NCBI GenBank assembly: GCA_044841755.1
Contig: JAXOFM010000004.1
Location: 248,001 to 312,000, forward strand
DNA: 64,000 nucleotides
Reading direction: 5' to 3'
From: CAZAPO01 sp044841755
Lineage (GTDB): Bacteria; Bacteroidota; Bacteroidia; Flavobacteriales; Flavobacteriaceae
Positions 15,340-23,870 of this stretch are shown here, piece after piece. Both the position numbers and the translations under genes were made by a program. Below the pieces are notes generated by a model. It did no database searches and had not been told where the DNA came from. It worked only from the letters and a program-made list of their open reading frames with translations. The number at the start of each line of letters is the position of its first letter. Position 1 is the stretch's first letter.

Positions 15340-15759
15340 ATGGGATTAGATACAATTTTAGCAATTTCACAAAAACCAGGTTTATATAAACTAGTTACCC
15401 AAACCAGAGGAGGTTTAATTGCCGAGTCATTAGTTGATGGGAAAAGAATTTCTGTTAATTTAAGAAATAACATTAGCTTGCTTAGTGAGATTGCAATTTT
15501 TACATTAACTGAAGAAAAACCACTTAGTGAAGTTTTTCTAAAGATGAAAGAGAAGGAAAATGGAGAAAAAACAAGTGTGAGTCATAAAGATAGTAAAGAT
15601 GCTATTGAAGAATACTTTTTTGAGGTATTACCAGATTATGATGAAGACAGAGTTTATGTAAGTGATATTAAAAAAGTAATTAGGTGGTACAATCTATTAC
15701 AAGAAAACAATCTGCTCGACGATTTAGAAGAAGAGTTAGCATCACAAGAAGAAGAATAA
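15340..15759 (+). CDS. DUF5606 family protein
   Basis: A 139-residue conserved Bacteroidota protein. The start GLDTILAISQKPGLYKLVTQTRGG and the SLLSEIAIFT segment are typical of the DUF5606 family, which is usually found directly after def, as here. The middle is Lys/Asp/Ser-rich. The C-terminal half (AIEEYFFEVLPDYDEDRVYVSDIKKV) is acidic and ends in EEELASQEEE. The role is unknown; the constant neighbourhood with def hints at a link to translation. No membrane or export signal. Confidence 0.85.
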   Translation: MGLDTILAISQKPGLYKLVTQTRGGLIAESLVDGKRISVNLRNNISLLSEIAIFTLTEEKPLSEVFLKMKEKENGEKTSVSHKDSKDAIEEYFFEVLPDYDEDRVYVSDIKKVIRWYNLLQENNLLDDLEEELASQEEE

Positions 15760-15766
15760 GAAAGGA

Positions 15767-15796
15767 AAAGGGAAGTTTAAAACTTCCCTTTTTTTT
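15767..15796 (+). terminator. Intrinsic terminator after def-DUF5606
   Basis: Stem GGGAAGTT/AACTTCCC, three-base loop TAA, is followed by eight T and preceded by A residues. The 256 bases from here to the next gene are AT-rich and show no gene. Confidence 0.85.
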
Positions 15797-16022
15797 ATTC
15801 GAAACCTTTAACGAAAGTATTTATTAAATCCCTCTAAAATATATAGCTAAAGTCTTCGAACTATAACGCAAAATGCGCAAAACATTTTAACGAAATAGCT
15901 AATAGCATTCTAAATTTAATTATTTAGTGTATTAGTATTCAGGTAATTAAAATAACTTATTAACAATATCTACAAGCTGCTTATTTTTTCTTTGTATGGT
16001 AGATAAATACAAATACTAAAGT

Positions 16023-16030
16023 TACCTTTG
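16023..16030 (+). promoter_or_regulatory. -7 promoter box for the MATE gene
   Basis: TACCTTTG is an exact TAnnTTTG match, 22 bases before the ATG. It would drive the MATE, 75-residue protein and PAP2 genes, which are 2 bases apart from each other. Confidence 0.5.
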
Positions 16031-16052
16031 CCAAACTTTTACCATTTGTAAA

Positions 16053-17432
16053 ATGCTTTCAGCTTATACCAAAGAGTTTAAATACAACTTTAAACTAGCC
16101 ACACCTGTAATGTTAGGTATGTTGGGTCATACTTTTGTGAGTTTGATCGACAATATTATGGTTGGACAGCTGGGTTCAGCTGAATTGGCAGCAGTATCTC
16201 TTGGTAACAGCTTCATTTTTATAGCAATGTCATTAGGTATAGGCTTTTCTACGGCCATTACTCCATTAATCGCAGAAGCAGATTCCGAAGGTAATTTTAA
16301 AAAGGGAAAAGCATCATTTAAGCACGGACTTTTTTTGTGCACTGTTTTAAGTGTCTTGTTGTTTTTAATGATTTTGGCTGCAAAGCCTTTAATGCATTAC
16401 ATGAAGCAACCAGAGGAAGTGGTTATTTTAGCTATTCCTTATTTAGATCTGGTTGCATTTTCGTTAATTCCGTTAATAGTATTTCAAGGGTTTAAACAGT
16501 TTAGTGATGGTTTGTCAATGACTAAATATCCAATGTATGCAACTATATTGGCAAATGTCATTAACGTAGCCCTAAACTATGTACTTATTTTTGGTAAACT
16601 TGGCTTTCCTCAGCTCGGAATTGTTGGAGCTGCAATTGGAACCTTAGCTTCCAGATTCATTATGCTATTTTTCCTTTGGTATTTATTGCAGAATAAAAAG
16701 AAATCAAGGGATTATGTTACTAATATTAAGTTCTTGGTATTAGAGAACAAGATGATCAAAAAGATTCTTAGTCTTGGTTTTCCAAGTGCAATGCAGATGT
16801 TTTTTGAGGTAGCAATATTTACAGGAGCTATTTGGTTGAGTGGTTTGCTTGGAAAGAATCCACAAGCAGCAAATCAAATTGCGTTGAATTTGTCATCAAT
16901 GACCTTTATGGTAGCCATGGGATTAAGTGTAGCGGCAATGGTAAGAGTGGGGAACCAAAAAGGGTTGCAAAATTTTAGAGAGCTCAGAAGAATAGCACTT
17001 TCTATTTTTATTTTAGGATTAGGATTGGCCTTTATTTTTGCGTTACTATTTATAGCATTTCATAAAGTACTGCCAACTATTTATGTAGACCTTGACGATC
17101 CAACAAATTATATTGACAATACTGAAGTAGTAGCTATTGCTGCTAAACTTCTAATTGCTTCAGCAATATTTCAGTTGAGTGATAGTGCTCAAGTTATTAT
17201 TCTAGGAGCATTACGTGGTTTGCAGGATGTTAAGATTCCAACCCTAATTACGTTTATTGCATATTGGGTCATTGGGTTCCCAATAAGTTATTTTCTTGGA
17301 AAGGAAGAAACTTATGCAAGTTTTGGTATTTGGTTGGGACTATTAGTAGGGTTAACCTCAGCAGCAATTTTATTGTATATTCGATTTAATTATTTAACTA
17401 AGCGTTTAATTTTGCAATCTGATAAATCATAA
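16053..17432 (+). CDS. MATE family multidrug efflux transporter
   Basis: A 459-residue inner membrane antiporter with 12 predicted transmembrane segments in two halves. The NorM-like start TPVMLGMLGHTFVSLIDNIMVGQLG and the mirrored second-half segment LGFPSAMQMFFEVAIFTGAIW are typical. MATE proteins export cationic compounds against Na+ or H+. It is the first gene of a three-gene run with a small acidic protein and a PAP2 phosphatase, each starting two bases after the previous stop. The real substrate is unknown. Confidence 0.93.
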   Translation: MLSAYTKEFKYNFKLATPVMLGMLGHTFVSLIDNIMVGQLGSAELAAVSLGNSFIFIAMSLGIGFSTAITPLIAEADSEGNFKKGKASFKHGLFLCTVLSVLLFLMILAAKPLMHYMKQPEEVVILAIPYLDLVAFSLIPLIVFQGFKQFSDGLSMTKYPMYATILANVINVALNYVLIFGKLGFPQLGIVGAAIGTLASRFIMLFFLWYLLQNKKKSRDYVTNIKFLVLENKMIKKILSLGFPSAMQMFFEVAIFTGAIWLSGLLGKNPQAANQIALNLSSMTFMVAMGLSVAAMVRVGNQKGLQNFRELRRIALSIFILGLGLAFIFALLFIAFHKVLPTIYVDLDDPTNYIDNTEVVAIAAKLLIASAIFQLSDSAQVIILGALRGLQDVKIPTLITFIAYWVIGFPISYFLGKEETYASFGIWLGLLVGLTSAAILLYIRFNYLTKRLILQSDKS

Positions 17433-17434
17433 AC

Positions 17435-17662
17435 ATGGAACTTCCAAAATATATTCTAGGAGATAATACCGATTTTCCAAATGCTATTTTTGTAATTCAC
17501 ACAGAATTCCCAAGGTTCATTATAAATCTGGAAAATGATGAAATAGAATGGTTTGAGCATTTTGATCAACATGATGAGAAAGAGTTACTCAATGAAACGG
17601 AAAGACTTGTAGAAGAGGCTTCACAATTTTATGATAGAGAAGTTTCACGGTACGAAGATTAG
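17435..17662 (+). CDS. Small conserved acidic hypothetical protein
   Basis: A 75-residue protein, about one-third Asp/Glu. It has a predicted beta-rich N-terminal half (PNAIFVIHTEFPRFIINLENDEIEWFEHF) and a helical C-terminal half (KELLNETERLVEEASQFYDRE). It fits a small family seen in flavobacteria, but I do not know a function. Tight spacing on both sides (two bases to MATE and to PAP2) argues that it is a real gene in that operon. Confidence 0.75.
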   Translation: MELPKYILGDNTDFPNAIFVIHTEFPRFIINLENDEIEWFEHFDQHDEKELLNETERLVEEASQFYDREVSRYED

Positions 17663-17664
17663 TT

Positions 17665-18231
17665 ATGATAGAGCAATTGCTACAATATGATACCGAACTT
17701 TTTCTTTATCTCAATAATTTAGGTAACGCTAATTGGGACCAATTTTGGTTAGTCATCACCAATAAGTTAACTTTTATTCCGCTCTATGCGGTTTTGTTAT
17801 ATTTAATTTATAGAAATCTGGGCTGGAAAGTACTTTTATTGCTAGTCGTGGTAATTGCTGCTATGATCACGTTTACCGATCAGGTAACCAATTTGTTCAA
17901 AGATGGTTTTCAAAGACCAAGACCGTGCAGAGCAAAAGATATTGAAGAGTTGGTACGTTATATTGCACCAAGATGTGGTAAATATGGTTTCTTTTCTGGT
18001 CATTCTTCAAACTCTATGGCAGCTGCGGTTTTTGCAGGCTTATTATTAAGACCTTACTATAAAAATTTGATTTTTATTCTGCTTTTCTGGAGTGCAATAG
18101 TAGCTTACAGTAGAATATATGTTGGAGTACATTATCCGCTAGATATAATTTGCGGATTAACTTTTGGGGGACTTTCAGGTTTTGGGTTTTATAAACTTCA
18201 AATCTATTTGAGAAATAGATTTATTTCTTAG
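17665..18231 (+). CDS. PAP2 family lipid phosphatase
   Basis: A 188-residue membrane phosphatase. The three-part active site is intact: KDGFQRPRP (K-x6-RP), GFFSGHSSN (x-SGH) and SRIYVGVHYPLD (SR-x5-H-x3-D). About five hydrophobic helices surround it. Members dephosphorylate undecaprenyl pyrophosphate, phosphatidic acid or the lipid A 1- and 4'-phosphates (LpxE/LpxF). A lipid A or undecaprenyl role fits the adjacent envelope genes. Its 3' end overlaps the convergent GT39 gene by 11 bases. Confidence 0.88.
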   Translation: MIEQLLQYDTELFLYLNNLGNANWDQFWLVITNKLTFIPLYAVLLYLIYRNLGWKVLLLLVVVIAAMITFTDQVTNLFKDGFQRPRPCRAKDIEELVRYIAPRCGKYGFFSGHSSNSMAAAVFAGLLLRPYYKNLIFILLFWSAIVAYSRIYVGVHYPLDIICGLTFGGLSGFGFYKLQIYLRNRFIS

Positions 18232-19840
18232 TAAGAATGTAATAGTGGCTAACAAGTCTTTTTCTATATCCTTTTTCCTCCGATGCTTTTTTATTTAAGT
18301 CAAAAGTTTCTTGGTGTTCTAAATTATACAACATTTCCAGATAGGTTTTCTCTGTATCGTTAAGTTCTTGAACTAGGATTCCAAATTTGCTGACATCAGG
18401 AAAATTGTACATACTGTCATTGGGCTTTATCTGCGGAAGCTTATCACCATATTGCCAAATCATTTCAGGAGAAACATAACCTAAGCTGTATAGTTCTATA
18501 TCACCTTCAAAACTACCAATTGATCTATAGTCTGCTTGACTTTGAATATTTGAAAAAGGGGTCAATAAAAGCATAATTGTAACTAGGAACAATATGCATG
18601 AATAAAAGACTTTATTTATTTCTTTTCGTCTAAGATTTACAATAATCTTTATTCCGATAATCACTAAAGTCAAAGAGGAAACTAAATATAAGACAAGTAT
18701 AGGTCCAGCTAAAAAAGGGCCAAAGAAAAAACCAACTAAAGGAAAAAGTATTCCTAAGAGAGCAATCAACCCAAAATTAAAATAAACAGGAAAGATTTCT
18801 CTTTTATCTTTCAGATCTCCAAATCTTCCAATTAAATATTTAATATAAAACCCTGTGTTAATTGCCATTGGTATTAATACAGGCATTAAATATCTGCTCT
18901 TTTTTTCTGGTATTATTGATAAAAGGATTACAGCAATAATTGTCCACCAAAATGTGAGCTGGTAAACTTTTAAATTACTTACTCTAGACTTCATGTAGGG
19001 ATAGAGCAGTGCTATAAATGCAGGAATTGTCCATAGCCCACTTTGAGTAAAGAAACTCCAATAATAATAGAAAGGGCGTACGTTATAGCTTCCCCAATTT
19101 CCTGTTTCCTTTGAGGTTATTGCGGCAAAAGTTTCAGGGTCTTCTAACCTCACATATAAAAACCACCAACCACCAATCACTATGGCAATGAGTATAAACG
19201 AGAATAATGAAAAAGCCTTTTGTTTAAAATCATTGTACTTATAGATGCTTCCATAAGCAATTAAAAAAGGAAGTAATAAAGCATATAGAGAAATAGGACC
19301 TTTGCATAGTAGCGATAATCCAAAAAATATTCCAGCGATAATAGTATGGTTCCAATACTTTTCCTTCTTTTCAAACAGTTGAAAAAGATGGTAGATTGCT
19401 ACAAGCATAAAACCATGTGTAAAAATATCCCAAGGAGCCTCGACTACAATACCAATTACATAAAATGAGGTTATTGTAATTAGTCCGTTTATGAAAGCAT
19501 GTCGTTTATTTTCCAATAATTTAAGGCTTAATAAGTATGAAAAGATTCCTGTGATGGCAATCATAATAATTGCTGGAAATCGTAAAACAAGAACATTTTT
19601 TAATCCAAAAACAAGTGCAGAAATTGCAGTTAACCAAGTAGGTAATGGAGGCTTTTGGTATCTTGGTTCTCCATTCATAGTAGTGAGCAACCAATTACCA
19701 TCATTAACCATTTCACGAGCTGTAATAAAATTTCTAGCTTCCATGATGGTCACATCAAGTACAGAAAAACTCACACAACACATTAACAGCACAATAATGC
19801 AAATAGAAAGAATAGGATGTTGCTCTAACCTACGAATCAT
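18221..19840 (-). CDS. GT39/ArnT-like membrane glycosyltransferase (copy A)
   Basis: A 539-residue polytopic membrane protein of the PMT/ArnT superfamily. The first periplasmic loop carries the hallmark MEARNFITAREMVNDGNWL and YQKPPLPTWL. The acidic residue in the first part is the family's catalytic site. At least ten more hydrophobic segments follow, then a soluble C-terminal part. Relatives transfer a sugar from a polyprenyl-phosphate donor to lipid A or protein. The start overlaps the LAB_N gene by 11 bases, in a minus-strand operon with a donor-synthase-like GT2. Confidence 0.87.
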   Translation of the reverse strand: MIRRLEQHPILSICIIVLLMCCVSFSVLDVTIMEARNFITAREMVNDGNWLLTTMNGEPRYQKPPLPTWLTAISALVFGLKNVLVLRFPAIIMIAITGIFSYLLSLKLLENKRHAFINGLITITSFYVIGIVVEAPWDIFTHGFMLVAIYHLFQLFEKKEKYWNHTIIAGIFFGLSLLCKGPISLYALLLPFLIAYGSIYKYNDFKQKAFSLFSFILIAIVIGGWWFLYVRLEDPETFAAITSKETGNWGSYNVRPFYYYWSFFTQSGLWTIPAFIALLYPYMKSRVSNLKVYQLTFWWTIIAVILLSIIPEKKSRYLMPVLIPMAINTGFYIKYLIGRFGDLKDKREIFPVYFNFGLIALLGILFPLVGFFFGPFLAGPILVLYLVSSLTLVIIGIKIIVNLRRKEINKVFYSCILFLVTIMLLLTPFSNIQSQADYRSIGSFEGDIELYSLGYVSPEMIWQYGDKLPQIKPNDSMYNFPDVSKFGILVQELNDTEKTYLEMLYNLEHQETFDLNKKASEEKGYRKRLVSHYYILTKK

Positions 19841-20456
19841 CTTCTCTATGAAGTAAAATTAAGTTCCTTACATATATAACCGAACCTAATAAATGTCCTA
19901 TAAACAAAACAGGATCTCTTCTAAATATAGCGTATGTTAATATCAAACCAGAACCAACCAAACTCAATAACCAAAAACCAAGAGGTAGGGATGAGGTCTT
20001 TTTGTATTCTGAGTACAACCATTGGTATACAAAGCGTAATGTAAAAACAACCTGCGAAATAATTCCTAGCCAAAGTAACCATACAGGAATGGCTTCGTTT
20101 CTAAATAATGCGTCTGTGTCAATTACATTATTGTTGTAGTAATAAATCACCAATAAGGTTGGTACACTATATAAAAACAACCTTAAAGACCAATGAAATT
20201 TTTGCCATTGGTTTTGCAATTGCAAGTTTCTTATGTATATGAAATAGGTAAGTGTTTGCCCTAACATAATGGCAAAATCATCACGTAAATAACCATACAC
20301 AAATAATAAGAAAGAGGCTATTAGGCTAAGTGTCCAAAACAGGGTTGGTGTAATAACCTTACGTTGCTTTTCAGAAGTAATCCATTGAATTACCAATCTG
20401 GAAGAAAACAGAATTTGTGCTAAAAACCCAATGGTATATATTAACCAATTGCTCAT
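19830..20456 (-). CDS. Membrane protein with two LAB_N domains
   Basis: A 208-residue protein made of two similar halves. Each half has the lipid-A-disaccharide-synthase N-terminal (LAB_N) pattern: LAQILFSSRLVIQWITSE...FWTLSLIASFLLFVYGYLRDD and VVFTLRFVYQWLYSE...FWLLSLVGSGLILTYAIFRRD, each ending in I-Y-(I/V)-RNL. So there are about six membrane helices and an internal duplication, SWEET-like in size. LAB_N proteins of this kind often accompany ArnC/ArnT-type genes and may handle lipid-linked sugars. It overlaps both neighbours by a few bases. Confidence 0.82.
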   Translation of the reverse strand: MSNWLIYTIGFLAQILFSSRLVIQWITSEKQRKVITPTLFWTLSLIASFLLFVYGYLRDDFAIMLGQTLTYFIYIRNLQLQNQWQKFHWSLRLFLYSVPTLLVIYYYNNNVIDTDALFRNEAIPVWLLWLGIISQVVFTLRFVYQWLYSEYKKTSSLPLGFWLLSLVGSGLILTYAIFRRDPVLFIGHLLGSVIYVRNLILLHREDDS

Positions 20457-21169
20457 TATCCTTTTTTAGCCACTTCGTAGTTAATGTACTTACGTTTCAT
20501 CCATAGGTAGGCAAAACAATCACTTAAAGGGCCTAAAAGTCTATTCCAAAGACCAAATTTTGCTTGTCCAGCAATACGAGGAAAGTGGCGTACAGGAATT
20601 TGAGTTACCTTGCCATTTTGTAACATGATCATAGCAGGAAGAAAACGGTGTAATCCTTTAAACATTGGAATTCGCTTAGCGTAATCTGTTTTAATGATCT
20701 TTAGTGGGCATCCAGTATCATCCATTCCGTCGTGAGTGAAAGCTCTTCTAATGCCATTGGCAATTTTAGAAGACATATTCTTTACAAACGAATCTTTTCT
20801 ATCGGCACGAACACCTGTTACTAGTTCATATTCTCCAATATGTTCAAGAAGTAAATTGAAGTCTTCTGGTGCTGTCTGAAGGTCAGAATCTATATAACCA
20901 ACCAGCTCTGTTTTGGTATGATCAAAACCAGCTTTTATTGCAGCACTTAATCCGCGATTTTCTTTAAAACTAATAAAGTTGAAGATTGAATTACGCGAGC
21001 AAATTGCTTCAATTAGCTCCTGACTTTTATCTTTTGATCCGTCATTGACAAATAAAGCACAAGTAGGAACTGTAGCAATTTTCGAGTAATCTAAAAGTTC
21101 TTTTTCAACACGTTCCAGATTATCTTCTTCATTATAAACTGGGACAACTATTGTTAGTTTGTAAGACAT
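20456..21169 (-). CDS. Glycosyltransferase family 2, dolichol-phosphate-sugar-synthase-like
   Basis: A 237-residue GT-A enzyme resembling DPM1/ArnC/RgtE. Visible motifs are LTIVVPVYNEEDNLE, CALFVNDGSKDKS, ELVGYIDSDLQTAPED (the metal-binding D-x-D) and FKGLHRFLPAMI, the conserved R-x-L-P region of polyprenyl-phosphate synthases. There is no clear pair of C-terminal membrane helices, unlike ArnC. It would charge polyprenyl phosphate with the sugar used by the two ArnT-like enzymes. It overlaps the LAB_N gene by one base and is the first gene after a promoter box. Confidence 0.87.
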   Translation of the reverse strand: MSYKLTIVVPVYNEEDNLERVEKELLDYSKIATVPTCALFVNDGSKDKSQELIEAICSRNSIFNFISFKENRGLSAAIKAGFDHTKTELVGYIDSDLQTAPEDFNLLLEHIGEYELVTGVRADRKDSFVKNMSSKIANGIRRAFTHDGMDDTGCPLKIIKTDYAKRIPMFKGLHRFLPAMIMLQNGKVTQIPVRHFPRIAGQAKFGLWNRLLGPLSDCFAYLWMKRKYINYEVAKKG

Positions 21170-21186
21170 AGGTTTAAAATCTGCGG

Positions 21187-21194
21187 CAAAAGTA
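21187..21194 (-). promoter_or_regulatory. -7 promoter box for the GT2-LAB_N-GT39 operon
   Basis: Minus-strand TACTTTTG, an exact TAnnTTTG match, 18 bases upstream of the GT2 ATG. Confidence 0.5.
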
Positions 21195-21242
21195 CATGAT
21201 TTTTTTTACTTAAAAACTAACTAAATCTAAATGGAAAAAGTA

Positions 21243-22877
21243 TTAATAATAAATTATCCATTTATCAAAATCAACCTTGTTGTTGAGATCCTTTTGAAAG
21301 AACTCAAGGTTTTCTGGTAGTTGATGTTTTCGTCTGGTGAATAGAATTACATTTTCTGAGGCTAAACTATCTAGTTGTTTGATGCCTTCTTCAGTTTTAG
21401 CGTCAATCAAATATTTTTTCCAAGAGTCGTCATTTTGAAATCTAAGATCTCTTTTAACGGTGTTATGACCATTGTTAATGGTTACAATAGGTTTGTTAGT
21501 ATAATACGAAGCCGAAGGGAGTAAGTAATTGTAAACAACTATATTCTTTGATTTTAATTCGTCGTTAGCATCTATGTGGTCAATAATTGGTTTAATAGAA
21601 TTTACCTGTATTTCATTTCCGTTAAAAAAAACAACACTTCCCCAAACAGTTGATAACATAAGCAAGAAAGCAGCTGCTAAAAGTTTTGATCGTTGCTCGA
21701 TCTTAACTTTTGAAATGGTAAACAAGCCAACTAAAAAGACTAAAGAAATTAATACAAGATAAGTGTAATCAACATTGTATTTACTATCAATAACTGGCAA
21801 TAGAAACAGTGCTAAAAGAATGATTCCTGAAAAAATAAGAATAATGCTTTTCTGAAACTTTAAATGCTTTTCAGAAACGGAGGTTATTACAATTCCGCAT
21901 AATAAGGCTATAAATGTGCCAATAGGTAGTATATAAAGAATGAGCTTTGTACTAGCAACAGAGAAGAAAAGTAAAATGGTTAAAATATTTACAGCAACAA
22001 GTAATAATACTTTTTGTTGTCCTTTTATAAAAGAACCCTTTAGTCCTTTTACAGTAGGCCACAGCCAAGGAAGTATAGTTAGTGGCAACACAACTAAATA
22101 GTACCAAAAAGGTTTTCCTCTATTAAAAGATCCTGATGTGATTCTGTCTGCAATTTGCTCATTTAAAAAGTAATCTAATATTTTAGGGTTACTTTCTGAA
22201 AGCGCATATACCCAAGAAGCAGAAAGTAGTACTAATAGTATAAACCCTAACAAGTGATGCAAATTGAGTTTTACCCTATGCTTAAAAACGATTAGGTAGC
22301 TAGCCATAAATATTAAAGGGAAAAGTAAACCTATTGGGCCTTTAATATTGATTATTAAACCTAAACAGATATAGAATATGTAGATAAAAATTGCTTTTCT
22401 ATGCTTAAGATAATACAACCATGAAAAAATGCTTCCCAAAACAAAGGTGTTTAAAAAAGCATCTGTAGTAAGATTTCTAACCGAGATCAATACTAATGGT
22501 AATGACAAATAGATTAACGCAGATGTAAACGCTATCTTCTTATCACTCACCAATAGCAAAGCAATTCTGTAAACCAGAAAAATTTGTAACACAAGTGCAA
22601 TCTGTAAAAAGAATCGTGCACCAAATTCATTAATACCAAATAAGCGATATCCAGCAGAAGCTATAGCATAAGTTACAGGAGGTTTGTGATAATGATATAC
22701 ATCTAGTAAGGTTGGATTTACATAATCTCCTGAGAGATGCATCTCTTTAGCTATCTGGCTGTACCTACTTTCACTGGTCTCAGTAACTCCCCAACTTCCA
22801 AGTCCAATACAACACACAATTAAGGTTGCGATGCAAACGGTTAAAAGACGATATTTAGATTTGAGAAGAGTCTTCAT
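21243..22877 (-). CDS. GT39/ArnT-like membrane glycosyltransferase (copy B)
   Basis: A 544-residue polytopic protein of the same superfamily as the 18221-19840 gene but clearly diverged from it. The first loop reads VTETSESRYSQIAKEMHLSGDY, with HYHKPPVTYAIAS after it. Many hydrophobic helices follow, then a soluble C-terminal region of about 150 residues. It stands 73 bases upstream of the GT2 gene on the same strand and has its own promoter-like sequence. Two ArnT-like enzymes next to one lipid-sugar synthase suggest two acceptor sites. Confidence 0.86.
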   Translation of the reverse strand: MKTLLKSKYRLLTVCIATLIVCCIGLGSWGVTETSESRYSQIAKEMHLSGDYVNPTLLDVYHYHKPPVTYAIASAGYRLFGINEFGARFFLQIALVLQIFLVYRIALLLVSDKKIAFTSALIYLSLPLVLISVRNLTTDAFLNTFVLGSIFSWLYYLKHRKAIFIYIFYICLGLIINIKGPIGLLFPLIFMASYLIVFKHRVKLNLHHLLGFILLVLLSASWVYALSESNPKILDYFLNEQIADRITSGSFNRGKPFWYYLVVLPLTILPWLWPTVKGLKGSFIKGQQKVLLLVAVNILTILLFFSVASTKLILYILPIGTFIALLCGIVITSVSEKHLKFQKSIILIFSGIILLALFLLPVIDSKYNVDYTYLVLISLVFLVGLFTISKVKIEQRSKLLAAAFLLMLSTVWGSVVFFNGNEIQVNSIKPIIDHIDANDELKSKNIVVYNYLLPSASYYTNKPIVTINNGHNTVKRDLRFQNDDSWKKYLIDAKTEEGIKQLDSLASENVILFTRRKHQLPENLEFFQKDLNNKVDFDKWIIYY

Positions 22878-22887
22878 TAATTATTCG

Positions 22888-22920
22888 CGAAAATACGATT
22901 AAAATGATTTATTTTGCAAA
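22888..22920 (-). promoter_or_regulatory. Possible -33/-7 promoter for GT39 copy B
   Basis: On the minus strand, TTTG (22917-22920) and TATTTTCG (22888-22895, one mismatch to TAnnTTTG) are 21 bases apart. It lies just upstream of the ATG at 22877. Confidence 0.35.
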
Positions 22921-22928
22921 CAAAAAAC

Positions 22929-23870
22929 ATGACCATACTCGTTACAGGTGCTGCTGGTTTTATTGGTTCTCATACAGCTGAAAGATTACTTGGTTTGGGA
23001 CACGAAGTTATATGTATTGATAACTTCAATGCCTACTATGACATTTATCTAAAGAAGCTAAACGCAAAGACTGTTGAAGAAAAGGGAGGGACATTTGTGG
23101 TTATGGATTTACGAAATGACGAAGATTATAAAAAATTGCCTTGTAGTGTAGATTATATTTTTCATTTTGCTGCACAACCAGGAATATCTTCAACTTCCAC
23201 TTTTGAAGATTACTTCACAAACAACGTGATAGCAACAAAAAATCTTATTGATTATGCTTTATCTTGCGAAGGCTTGCAGTTGTTTGTAAATATTGGAACC
23301 TCATCCATTTATGGTCTTGAAGCTACTTTTACGGAAGATATTGCGCCTAAGCCTGCTTCACATTATGGAGTTACCAAATTAGCTGCAGAACAGTTGGTGC
23401 TTCAAAAGAGTAGAGAGCAGCAAATGAAAGCTTGTTCATTGCGTTTGTATTCGGTTATTGGTCCACGGGAAAGGCCTGAAAAAATGTACACCAAGCTTAT
23501 TGCTAACGGATTAAATAATGAAGCTTTCCCGTTATACAATGGAAGTGATAAACACTTAAGAAGCTTTACTTATGTTGGTGATATAGTAGATGGAATTGTA
23601 AGTGTGGTAGGTAATGAAGAAAAAGTTGACGGTGAAGTTATTAATCTTGGTACTGAAGTTGAATATACTACCCAAGAAGGTATAGACGCTGTCGCTGAGG
23701 TTTTAGGAAAAGAAATTAAGATTGATGTAGTACCTAAAAGAGCAGGTGATCAAAATAGGACTAAAGCCAATATTGATAAAGCAAGAAAATTGCTTAACTA
23801 CAATCCACAGACTTCATTATTGGATAGTATAAAATCTCAAGTTGCTTGGTATAAAGAGAATTTTTTATAG
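22929..23870 (+). CDS. NAD-dependent sugar epimerase, UDP-glucuronate 4-epimerase-like
   Basis: A 313-residue extended SDR. The NAD-binding motif is GAAGFIGSHTAERL, the following acidic residue is in ICIDNFNAYYD, and the catalytic Ser and Tyr/Lys lie in IGTSSIYG and SHYGVTKLAAEQ. The AAQPGISST segment resembles the AAQAGVRYS block of UDP-glucuronate 4-epimerases, hence the call. I use the ATG rather than an in-frame TTG 15 bases upstream. It is divergent from GT39 copy B and overlaps the convergent meaB gene by six bases. It may provide UDP-galacturonate for the neighbouring transferases. Confidence 0.83.
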   Translation: MTILVTGAAGFIGSHTAERLLGLGHEVICIDNFNAYYDIYLKKLNAKTVEEKGGTFVVMDLRNDEDYKKLPCSVDYIFHFAAQPGISSTSTFEDYFTNNVIATKNLIDYALSCEGLQLFVNIGTSSIYGLEATFTEDIAPKPASHYGVTKLAAEQLVLQKSREQQMKACSLRLYSVIGPRERPEKMYTKLIANGLNNEAFPLYNGSDKHLRSFTYVGDIVDGIVSVVGNEEKVDGEVINLGTEVEYTTQEGIDAVAEVLGKEIKIDVVPKRAGDQNRTKANIDKARKLLNYNPQTSLLDSIKSQVAWYKENFL

